Assembly: GCA_014377495.1 (NCBI GenBank)
Contig: JACMPN010000505.1
Location: 1-16,220, forward strand
Direction: 5' to 3'
DNA: 16,220 bases
DNA from: Candidatus Sericytochromatia bacterium
GTDB taxonomy: Bacteria > Cyanobacteriota > Sericytochromatia > JACMPN01
Shown here in pieces: positions 1 to 5,840 of this stretch. Position 1 is the stretch's first letter. Each line of letters begins with the position of its first letter. The translations under genes and the position numbers were made by a program. The notes beneath the pieces were generated by a model. That model searched no databases. It was given only the letters and a program-made list of their open reading frames with translations, and was not told the origin of the DNA.

Positions 1-373
1 AGTAGATGCCGGACTCGCCCTGGGAATAGAGAAACCCCAACAGCAGTCCCAGGCTGTGGCGGGCCCCGCCGTGCTCGGCGGCCAAAGCGGGATCGTAGGA
101 TGCCGCCACACAACCCCCGCCGTAAGCCGCACCTTCGCTGAGGCGGTAAGCCGGGTGCAGCTCGATCTCATCGATCCGCTCGCCGTGACGATCGTGGGAC
201 ACCAGCGTGGGCGGGTTGCGGTCCAGGAGCGTCGCCCAACGGTCCACGGGTCCCAAGGCCAGTTCGCCCATGCGCGCCAGTCGGGGTTCGGCGTTCCCGA
301 ATGCCTCCCCGAGGAGTTTTTTGGCAATCTGTCGCAGGGCCGGATCGTCGAACGCCGAATTGATGGTGATCAT
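1..373 (-). CDS. Acyl-CoA dehydrogenase, AidB-like, N-terminal part (runs off the window)
   Basis: Minus-strand frame open from an ATG at 373 to the window edge, giving about 124 residues beginning MITINSAFDDPALRQIAKKL. The segment with GELALGPVDRWATLLDRNPP, then VSHDRHGERIDEIELHPAYR, then LGFLYSQGESGIY matches the N-terminal helical domain of the large acyl-CoA dehydrogenases related to AidB, which are FAD enzymes that oxidise acyl-CoA or respond to alkylation. The FAD and catalytic-base regions lie outside the window, so activity cannot be judged. Upstream of the ATG is a purine-rich GGGAAAGGG, a moderate ribosome binding site. It is divergent from the DUF2332 gene across a 141-base gap. 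The family call rests on remembered N-terminal motifs; the substrate is unknown. Confidence 0.75.
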   Translation of the reverse strand, partial: MITINSAFDDPALRQIAKKLLGEAFGNAEPRLARMGELALGPVDRWATLLDRNPPTLVSHDRHGERIDEIELHPAYRLSEGAAYGGGCVAASYDPALAAEHGGARHSLGLLLGFLYSQGESGIY

Positions 374-425
374 AGGCCGCCCTTTCCCAATCTGACCAGC
401 CACATCCCGGGCGACCGGCACTGGC

Positions 426-454
426 ATGGTACCGGCCCGATCATTGGGGACCAA
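426..454 (-). promoter_or_regulatory. Possible sigma-70 promoter for the acyl-CoA dehydrogenase
   Basis: Read on the minus strand, TTGGTC (454-449) and TACCAT (431-426) are separated by 17 bases. The -35 is poor (3 of 6) and the -10 moderate (4 of 6). It points at the ATG at 373 and would give a leader of about 45 bases. No equally good promoter was seen for the divergent DUF2332 gene. Confidence 0.3.
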
Positions 455-514
455 ACGGAAAGTCTGCGGTATCGTGTGAGCGACGGAAATGTCTTGCAGG
501 CAAGGAGTGCGCCG

Positions 515-1576
515 GTGGCGATCCCCACAGATGGTATTGACGCAACCTTTGCGTGGTTCGCCGATAAGGTGTTCGGCGATCATTCGCCGCTTTATGCCCA
601 TCTCAGCCGACACGTGGCCACTGCTCCCGTCATCAGGCGCCTGACGACGGCCGTGGCAGACGGGCAACCCCTGCCCAACCTGATTTTCGCCGCCGTACAC
701 CTGCAGCTGTTGGCCGGTGCCGACGACCCATTGGCCGCCTTTTATCCCAGTGTCACCGGTGGACCGGCCCCATCCGGCGATCCAGTGCGGGCGTTCCTGG
801 CGTACTGCGCCCGGCATGAGGCCGTGTTGCTCCCGATCCTGCAAACCCACCGGGTGCAGACGAATGAGGTGCGCCGCTCTGCCCTCTGGCTGCCGGCGAT
901 GGCCGTCGCTGCGGCCGCCCATGGCGGCAGGCCGCTCAGCCTCGTGGAATGCGGGGCGAGTGCGGGGTTAAATCTCCTTTGGGATCGGTATGGCTACGAC
1001 TATGGCGATGGCCTGCGGCGTGGGGATGCGGCATCGCCCGTCCAACTGACCAGTGCCTTTGTGGGTGATCACCGGCCTCACTTGCCGAAGGCGTTGCCCC
1101 AGGTAGTGGGCCGCCTTGGCATTGACCTGCACCCAGTGGACGTCCATGATCCCGCCCAGGTGCTGTGGCTGCGGGCTCTGCTCTGGCCGGAGCAGCATGC
1201 CCGGGCGGCGCTGTTGCAGGCGGCCGTCTCGGTCGCTCGCCAGGCGCCCTTCACAATGTGGGCCGGTGACCTGCTCGCCAGACTGCCGGACGCCATCCGT
1301 CAGGTACCCGCAGACGCCGTGCCCGTGATCATGCATTCCTTCACATTCAACCAACTGAGCGAAGCCGACCGGGACCGGGGGGATGCCATCATCGCCACCT
1401 TGGGCGCCGAACGGGACCTGTCCCGTTTGTCGATCGAGTGGCTGACGGGGGACGACGGGCCGTTGCTCACCCATACGGCTTACCGCCGGGGCGTGGCCGA
1501 GACGACGCCACTCGCCAATGTCGATCAGCACGGCAACTGGATGACGTGGCTGGCGGACGCTCAGGTCGGCCAGTAA
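515..1576 (+). CDS. DUF2332 family protein
   Basis: Predicted cytoplasmic protein of 353 residues. The frame stays open far upstream but has no early in-frame ATG. I chose the GTG at 515 because AAGGAG (502-507) lies 7 bases before it and because the DUF2332-like part begins there. Family landmarks are the N-terminal 'SPLYAHLSRHVA', 'VQTNEVRRSALWLPA' (114-128), the glycine-rich LVECGASAGLNLLWDRYGY (143-161), and 'IMHSFTFNQLS' further on. The central glycine-rich motif resembles methyltransferase motif I, but no activity is established for this family to my knowledge, so none is claimed. It is divergent from an acyl-CoA dehydrogenase, and its 3' end overlaps the convergent beta-propeller gene by 16 bases. 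Confidence 0.85.
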   Translation: MAIPTDGIDATFAWFADKVFGDHSPLYAHLSRHVATAPVIRRLTTAVADGQPLPNLIFAAVHLQLLAGADDPLAAFYPSVTGGPAPSGDPVRAFLAYCARHEAVLLPILQTHRVQTNEVRRSALWLPAMAVAAAAHGGRPLSLVECGASAGLNLLWDRYGYDYGDGLRRGDAASPVQLTSAFVGDHRPHLPKALPQVVGRLGIDLHPVDVHDPAQVLWLRALLWPEQHARAALLQAAVSVARQAPFTMWAGDLLARLPDAIRQVPADAVPVIMHSFTFNQLSEADRDRGDAIIATLGAERDLSRLSIEWLTGDDGPLLTHTAYRRGVAETTPLANVDQHGNWMTWLADAQVGQ

Positions 1577-2643
1577 GACTCCAAAGGACGGAATGCCTTG
1601 CTGCGGCCATCGGCCCACCGCATCAGGATCGGCGTCTCCAGCCAATACACGGCACCCATTGCATCGTTCGTCATCACCGGGGCGACGCTGTGCGGAAAAT
1701 CGAAAGGTTCGACCGCCTGCACGATGCCGTCGAGGCCGACCCGCAACAGGCTGGCGACATCGGGTTTGTTCATCATCAGATACAGCGTGCGGCCGTCGGG
1801 CGCCAGGGCGATGGCCCGCAGCCCTTCGAGATCGCTTGATTGGGCGGGATGGCCGGGCACGGGTCTGCCATGATCACCGGTGCCCCAGATGGCGGTGATC
1901 ATGCCGGCGGGATCGACCCAGACGACGTGCTCACTGGAGGGCAGGTCGCCGAGGCGTGATCCGGATTTACCGGTTGCCCCGAAGGCCACGGATTCCTTTG
2001 GCGAACCAGCATCAACAGGACGCTCGACATGGAGAATGAGGCCGCCATCGGCCTGCGGACAGATGGCGCGCACCAGACCCAGCCCGGCATCCTGCCAGGC
2101 CATGCCGATTTGCAAGGGTGCCTCCGGCATGCCACCCACCTGGACGGCCGGTGCACCAGGCACGAGCCGCCAGACGGACGGCCAGTAATCGAAGGCGAAG
2201 GCGTGCTCCCCCAACCGGCGGGGCGGGCGGAAGACGGTGTAGTACCAGGACTGGTCCGGACCGGCAGCGAGGATCCCCGGCGGATGCTGCAACGACGGCT
2301 CATGCGCCTCGGTCAGGTCGCTGGGAGGCGGGTTGCGGTGGTCGAGGTTCGGGGCCTGCAGGTGGTGGACGAGCTGGCGGTCGCTGCTCAGGATCAGGAG
2401 CTGGTTGTATTCACCTTCCGTGGTGATCGCCAGGGATCCATCCGCACCAAAGGCCATGCCGGTGAAGTATTCCGCCCCCAACAGCGCATCGAACAGGGGA
2501 TGATCAGGGCCGACCAGCGTGACCAGGTTTTCCATCCACGACTGGACTTTGCCGTTCGGCAGCCAGCTGTGCGGCCCACCGACGTAATCCAGGCTGAGCA
2601 CAGCCCCGTGCGGGGAGACGGCCAGGGCGTTCCAGTTCGGCAT
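1561..2643 (-). CDS. Predicted cytoplasmic beta-propeller protein (SMP-30/NHL-like)
   Basis: Protein of 360 residues starting MPNWNALAVSPHGAVLSLDY. The ATG at 2643 follows AGGAGAACC, a good ribosome binding site; the open frame extends further upstream but that part has no protein-like character. There is no signal peptide or membrane segment. Blade-like repeats are visible as 'GMAFGADGSLAITTEGEYNQLL' (given here in part), 'GLVRAICPQADGGLILHV', 'VVWVDPAGMITAIWG' and 'AIALAPDGRTLYLMMNK', the hydrophobic-PDG-hydrophobic pattern of NHL/SMP-30-type propellers. I do not recognise a specific enzyme, and no metal or lactonase site could be assigned with confidence. It may be co-transcribed with the 42-codon ORF 65 bases upstream, and its last 16 bases overlap the convergent DUF2332 gene. 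Confidence 0.7.
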   Translation of the reverse strand: MPNWNALAVSPHGAVLSLDYVGGPHSWLPNGKVQSWMENLVTLVGPDHPLFDALLGAEYFTGMAFGADGSLAITTEGEYNQLLILSSDRQLVHHLQAPNLDHRNPPPSDLTEAHEPSLQHPPGILAAGPDQSWYYTVFRPPRRLGEHAFAFDYWPSVWRLVPGAPAVQVGGMPEAPLQIGMAWQDAGLGLVRAICPQADGGLILHVERPVDAGSPKESVAFGATGKSGSRLGDLPSSEHVVWVDPAGMITAIWGTGDHGRPVPGHPAQSSDLEGLRAIALAPDGRTLYLMMNKPDVASLLRVGLDGIVQAVEPFDFPHSVAPVMTNDAMGAVYWLETPILMRWADGRSKAFRPLESYWPT

Positions 2644-2708
2644 GATGGTTCTCCTGCCGGTCTGATGCTGCGTGTGGCCGGCCCAAGGCATAATGCACCA
2701 GTTTTGGG

Positions 2709-2837
2709 CTACCTGAGGAGACCGACGTGCAGGCTGGCCCAGGCGACTGAAACGGTGCCACGCACGGCATGGTCGGGATCGAAGACGACCGTCCCGGTGA
2801 CGATCCGGCCGGGCACGTGACACGAACGAAACGGCAT
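2709..2837 (-). CDS. Small ORF, 42 residues, hypothetical
   Basis: An ATG at 2837 follows the very strong ribosome binding site AGGAGG with a 4-base spacer (CACC). The product begins MPFRSCHVPGRIVTGTVVFD and ends at a TAG after the tail 'VSVAWASLHVGLLR'. The pattern GTVVFDPDHAVRGTVSVAW is weakly like the start of a YbaY/YscW-type beta-sandwich ('GTV...GTVSV'), so it could be the stump of a longer broken gene or a genuine small protein. The next frames do not clearly continue such a domain. It lies 65 bases upstream of the beta-propeller gene on the same strand and could also act as a leader that couples translation to it. Confidence 0.4.
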   Translation of the reverse strand: MPFRSCHVPGRIVTGTVVFDPDHAVRGTVSVAWASLHVGLLR

Positions 2838-2938
2838 GGTGCCTCCTGTTGGCAGATCTGCAAAGCCGGTCAGTCGGACTTTGCATCGGTTATGCCGAGT
2901 ATGGGGGGGATGCCACGGCGCCGGCGGTGTGGGCGATC

Positions 2939-2950
2939 ACAAGCGCTTGT
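2939..2950. promoter_or_regulatory. Perfect 12-bp palindrome, possible operator
   Basis: ACAAGCGCTTGT is a perfect palindrome with a central CG, the form of many LacI-family operators (AA..CG..TT). It lies in the divergent intergenic stretch between the minus-strand small ORF/propeller pair and the plus-strand 68-residue ORF. No LacI-type regulator gene is in the window. Confidence 0.3.
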
Positions 2951-3041
2951 ATTGCCAAGCGGCCTGGCTGACACCGTTGCAGCGGCCACGCCGGCAGGGG
3001 CGCCCGGTCCGGCCGCACGGCGCCAGGCTCGGTCTCGTTGA

Positions 3042-3070
3042 TTGAGACAGTCGCTTATTTTTGGCATAGT
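3042..3070 (+). promoter_or_regulatory. Sigma-70 type promoter
   Basis: TTGAGA (3042-3047), a 17-base spacer, then CATAGT (3065-3070): 5 of 6 and 4 of 6 matches to consensus at ideal spacing. Transcription would begin near 3077, only a few bases before the GTG at 3083. A short inverted repeat (GTCTC...GAGAC, 3032-3048) overlaps the -35. Confidence 0.5.
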
Positions 3071-3082
3071 CAGCCTCTTTCC

Positions 3083-3289
3083 GTGGCGATCCGCCGCCTG
3101 CGGCCGACGGTCAGCGTGGCGGCGTTCGCCGGCATGGTGTGGGTGTCGCCACCCCAGATCGACACGGTGCTGGATCGTCTCGGTGTGCCTGAACTGGTGT
3201 TGCGCCTCTCCGGCCGGGGCGCCTACGAAGCAGCCACCGAGCCGCTGCCCGGGATCCAACACGACTATCACCCCACCGAAGTCCACTAA
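3083..3289 (+). CDS. Hypothetical protein, about 68 residues
   Basis: Open frame with strong third-position G/C bias, beginning MAIRRLRPTVSVAAFAGMVW from a GTG and ending in 'IQHDYHPTEVH'. The centre, 'PPQIDTVLDRLGVPELVLRL', looks like a folded amphipathic segment; there is a modest hydrophobic stretch near residues 10-20 but no convincing signal peptide. I do not recognise a family. The start is uncertain: no Shine-Dalgarno precedes the GTG, and the promoter at 3042-3070 would make the message almost leaderless. A TTG at 3038 would extend the frame but falls before the predicted transcription start. It lies 122 bases upstream of the CoA-transferase operon on the same strand. Confidence 0.45.
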   Translation: MAIRRLRPTVSVAAFAGMVWVSPPQIDTVLDRLGVPELVLRLSGRGAYEAATEPLPGIQHDYHPTEVH

Positions 3290-3319
3290 CGGGCGACGGC
3301 CGTTGGACGGGGCGCTTAG

Positions 3320-3328
3320 TGGTATAAC
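3320..3328 (+). promoter_or_regulatory. Extended -10 promoter of the CoA-transferase operon
   Basis: TGGTATAAC: an extended TG one base before TATAAC, a 5 of 6 match to the -10 consensus. The only -35-like hexamer (TTGGAC, 3303-3308) is 14 bases away, too close, so this would work as an extended -10 promoter. Predicted start near 3335 leaves a leader of about 77 bases before the ATG at 3412. Confidence 0.45.
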
Positions 3329-3411
3329 GAACGCTACCAGCCTTGGGCGATCCGGCCGAGGCAACGTCTATGCCTGCCACGCCGCCGTGGCGGCCTGTTC
3401 CGGAGTAATGC

Positions 3412-4125
3412 ATGACCAAAGTCTATAACGACGCCACTTTGGCGTTGGCCGGGGTCCTCCGTGATGGGATGACCATCCTCTCGGGCGGGTTCGGGCTCTG
3501 CGGGATCCCCGAAAACCTCATCGACGCCATCAAAGAGTCCGGCGCCAAAGACCTGACCGTCGTCAGCAACAACGCCGGCGTCGATGAACACGGCCTGGGC
3601 ATCCTGCTGAAGACCCGGCAGATCCGCAAGATGATCTCCTCCTACGTCGGTGAGAACAAGGCCTTTGAGCGGCAGGTCCTCGACGGCATCCTGGAAGTCG
3701 AACTGGTTCCGCAAGGCACGCTGGCCGAGCGGGTGCGGGCGGCCGGCGCCGGCTTGGGCGGGTTCTATACCCCGACGGGCTATGGCACTTTGGTCGCCGA
3801 AGGCAAGGAGACCCGTGAGATCGACGGCAAGTGGTATGTCTTCGAAAAGCCCCTGCATGGTGATCTGGCCATCGTCAAAGCCTACAAGGGCGACCGGGCG
3901 GGCAACCTGGTCTATCGGAAGACGGCCCGCAACTTCAATCCCGTCATGGCCACCGGCGCCAAGGTGACGATCGCCGAAGTCGAGCATCTGGTCGAGATCG
4001 GCGAGCTGGATCCGGAAATGGTCCACACGCCCGGGGTCTATGTGAACCGCATCTTCCAGGGCACGGCTTACCAGAAACGCATCGAACAACGCACCGTGCG
4101 CCCCCGTGCCGCGGCTGCGGTTTAG
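3412..4125 (+). CDS. scoA: 3-oxoacid CoA-transferase subunit A
   Basis: Protein of 237 residues, the usual length for the alpha subunit of family I CoA-transferases (ScoA/AtoD/PcaI). With subunit B it moves CoA from an acyl-CoA such as succinyl-CoA to a free acid such as acetoacetate, in the cytoplasm. The CoA-binding signature GGFGLCGIPENLI lies near residues 25-37, followed by 'DLTVVSNNAGVDEHGLGILL' and the conserved 'ELVPQGTLAER' and 'GGFYTPTGYGT' segments. The ATG follows GGAG with a 6-base spacer. The gene ends 9 bases before subunit B, so the two form an operon. The exact acceptor (acetoacetate, 3-oxoadipate, butyrate) cannot be fixed from sequence; SCOT-like is favoured by overall similarity. 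Confidence 0.9.
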   Translation: MTKVYNDATLALAGVLRDGMTILSGGFGLCGIPENLIDAIKESGAKDLTVVSNNAGVDEHGLGILLKTRQIRKMISSYVGENKAFERQVLDGILEVELVPQGTLAERVRAAGAGLGGFYTPTGYGTLVAEGKETREIDGKWYVFEKPLHGDLAIVKAYKGDRAGNLVYRKTARNFNPVMATGAKVTIAEVEHLVEIGELDPEMVHTPGVYVNRIFQGTAYQKRIEQRTVRPRAAAAV

Positions 4126-4134
4126 GAGGACGTC

Positions 4135-4794
4135 ATGGCTTTGGACCGCAACCAAATCGCTGCCCGCATCGCTCAGGAAATGCAGGACGGTTATTACGTC
4201 AACCTCGGCATCGGCATCCCCACCCTGGTGGCCAACTACATCCCCGATGGCATCACGGTCACGCTGCAGTCCGAGAACGGCATGCTCGGCATCGGTCCTT
4301 TCCCCTTCGAGGGCGACGAGGATCCCGACCTGATCAATGCCGGCAAGCAGACGATCACCGAAGCGCCTGGCGCCAGCTACTTCAGTTCCGCCGATTCCTT
4401 CGCCATGGTCCGGGGCGGGCATGTCGACCTGACCATCCTCGGGGCGATGCAGGTCTCCCAGACCGGCGATCTGGCCAACTGGATGATCCCCGGCAAAGTG
4501 GTCAAAGGCATGGGCGGTGCGATGGATCTGGTCGCCGGCGCCAAGCGGGTGATCATCGCCATGGAGCACACCGCCAAGACCGGCGATCCCAAAATCCTCA
4601 AGGCATGCAACCTGCCCCTGACCGGCTTGGGCGTGGTCAACCTGATCGTCACCGATCTGGCGGTCATGGAAGTGCGCCCCGACGGCCTTTACCTGCTGGA
4701 GACGGCGCCCGGCGTGACTGTGGACGAAGTGGTCGCCAAAACCGATGCCACGTTGCTGATTAGTGGCTCTGTCAAAGAACTTCAGCTCCGTTAA
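4135..4794 (+). CDS. scoB: 3-oxoacid CoA-transferase subunit B
   Basis: Protein of 219 residues, typical for the beta subunit. It supplies the catalytic glutamate of the ping-pong reaction: Glu47 in the signature SENGMLGIGPFP (46-57), which forms the glutamyl-CoA thioester. Other family segments are 'YYVNLGIGIPTLV', 'DSFAMVRGGHVDLTILGAMQ' and 'GDLANWMIPGKVVKGMGGAM'. The ribosome binding site AGGAGG overlaps the stop codon of subunit A (TAG at 4123-4125) and sits 5 bases before the ATG, favouring balanced synthesis of the two subunits. A perfect hairpin terminator follows within 20 bases, so the operon holds only these two genes. No hydroxymethylglutaryl-CoA or hydroxybutyrate genes are next to it. 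Confidence 0.93.
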   Translation: MALDRNQIAARIAQEMQDGYYVNLGIGIPTLVANYIPDGITVTLQSENGMLGIGPFPFEGDEDPDLINAGKQTITEAPGASYFSSADSFAMVRGGHVDLTILGAMQVSQTGDLANWMIPGKVVKGMGGAMDLVAGAKRVIIAMEHTAKTGDPKILKACNLPLTGLGVVNLIVTDLAVMEVRPDGLYLLETAPGVTVDEVVAKTDATLLISGSVKELQLR

Positions 4795-4810
4795 CCACTG
4801 GTAACTCGCA

Positions 4811-4838
4811 GAAACGGGCCCCGCAAGGGGCCCGTTTC
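4811..4838 (+). terminator. Hairpin terminator after the CoA-transferase operon
   Basis: GAAACGGGCCCC, loop GCAA, GGGGCCCGTTTC: a 12-bp perfect stem with a GNRA-type tetraloop, 16 bases after the scoB stop. The AAA/TTT at the stem base replaces a separate U-run. Confidence 0.75.
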
Positions 4839-4890
4839 GCGTCTCGGGAAGGGGGGTAAAGTGGCGCCGCCAGAGGCGTGTGGCGATCCT

Positions 4891-4919
4891 TTGCAAGGGC
4901 CTGATGCCGGTGCTACAGT
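4891..4919 (+). promoter_or_regulatory. Promoter of the kinase/GGDEF/response-regulator operon
   Basis: TTGCAA (4891-4896), 17-base spacer, TACAGT (4914-4919), with an extended TG at 4911-4912. Predicted start near 4926 gives a leader of about 78 bases before the ATG at 5004. One of the best sigma-70 promoters in the window. Confidence 0.6.
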
Positions 4920-5003
4920 TTCATCACGAACAAATGTCAAGCGCCCACGACGCAGTGCCCGACCAGCGGGCAGTTTGCCGTGGGGGGGCAGCCAGGAGGG
5001 CAG

Positions 5004-5840
5004 ATGGCAGGCGACGGGCGGCAAGGCACCAGTCCATCGCAGGCAGGCTTACCGGGACGGGCACCGTCGGCGGGCCAGATTGCCGCTATGGCCATCATGC
5101 AGGCGAACAACCACGTGGCCTCCCTGCTGTCACACGAGCTCAACACCCCGTTGTCCGTGGTCATGGCGGCCGTCGAGACCCTGGCGGACGACCTTAAGGA
5201 CGACTGCCTGGGGCCGGAGTCCCGCGAAGACCTCTTCGGCCTGATCCAACAAAACGTCGAACGCCTGCGCAACAACGTCCGCCGGCTGATCCTGTTCATG
5301 CAGCTGGAATGGGAGTTCCAACAAGGCTTCGGGCCGCCACACGTCAGTGAGGGGATCGATCTCAACGACACGGTGAGGCTGGCTCAGGGGCTCCTGGGCG
5401 AGGTGCATCGGGACAAGGGCCTGGTGGTCGAGTTGCTCCTGGCGGATGATCTGCCTCTGTTGACGTGCAGCCCCGATCGGCTGGAGACCTGTATCCACGA
5501 GTTGCTCTCCAACGCCTACCGCTTTTGTCCGGCCCAGGCCGAACTGGTCATCGAGACGGCGATGCGGGCCGGCGACCGGGTCGGACTGCGGCTCAGCCAC
5601 CCGCAGCGACAGATCGACAGCCGCAAGCTGGAGTTGGTTTACCTGCCGTTCTGGCAGTCCGAAGCCCTCAATACCCGTCACACCGATGGTCTTGGCCTGG
5701 GGATCCCCATCACCAAGCGCTTGCTGCGATCGATGGGCGGCGACCTGACCGTGCAGTTGGACGGTGACTTGCTGACGTTTCGACTTGAGATGCCGTTGCA
5801 GAGAGGCGAAGCGCCATGCTCCTCGAGCACTGGTTCCTAG
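5004..5840 (+). CDS. Soluble histidine kinase without sensor domain, atypical ATP site
   Basis: Protein of 278 residues with no membrane segment and only about 30 residues before the dimerisation domain. The H-box SHELNTPL gives phospho-acceptor His44; the N-box HELLSNAYRF gives Asn170; the G2 box DGLGLGIPITKRLLRSMGG lies at 228-246. The G1 box, normally DxGxGI between the N-box and the 'F..PF' motif, is missing: the matching place reads LRLSHPQRQI before 'VYLPFWQS'. The adenine-contacting Asp therefore appears lost. The ATG was chosen over an upstream GTG because AGGAGG is 4 bases before it. The gene overlaps the next by 25 bases. It probably takes its signal from a partner such as the GAF protein and passes phosphate to the response regulator; both are inferences. 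Confidence 0.85.
   Translation: MAGDGRQGTSPSQAGLPGRAPSAGQIAAMAIMQANNHVASLLSHELNTPLSVVMAAVETLADDLKDDCLGPESREDLFGLIQQNVERLRNNVRRLILFMQLEWEFQQGFGPPHVSEGIDLNDTVRLAQGLLGEVHRDKGLVVELLLADDLPLLTCSPDRLETCIHELLSNAYRFCPAQAELVIETAMRAGDRVGLRLSHPQRQIDSRKLELVYLPFWQSEALNTRHTDGLGLGIPITKRLLRSMGGDLTVQLDGDLLTFRLEMPLQRGEAPCSSSTGS

Noticed and set aside
56..514. Upstream extension of the DUF2332 frame to a GTG at 56
   Set aside because: It runs antisense to the acyl-CoA dehydrogenase, whose reading frame has family motifs, and the first good ribosome binding site is the AAGGAG before 515.
2644..2886. Upstream extension of the beta-propeller frame
   Set aside because: Arg/His-rich, no protein character; the ATG at 2643 has a proper ribosome binding site.
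3334..4896. 520-residue minus-strand open frame opposite the CoA-transferase genes
   Set aside because: Antisense mirror of two clearly identified genes in a high-GC genome; composition (Asp/His/Gly-rich) is typical of such shadows.
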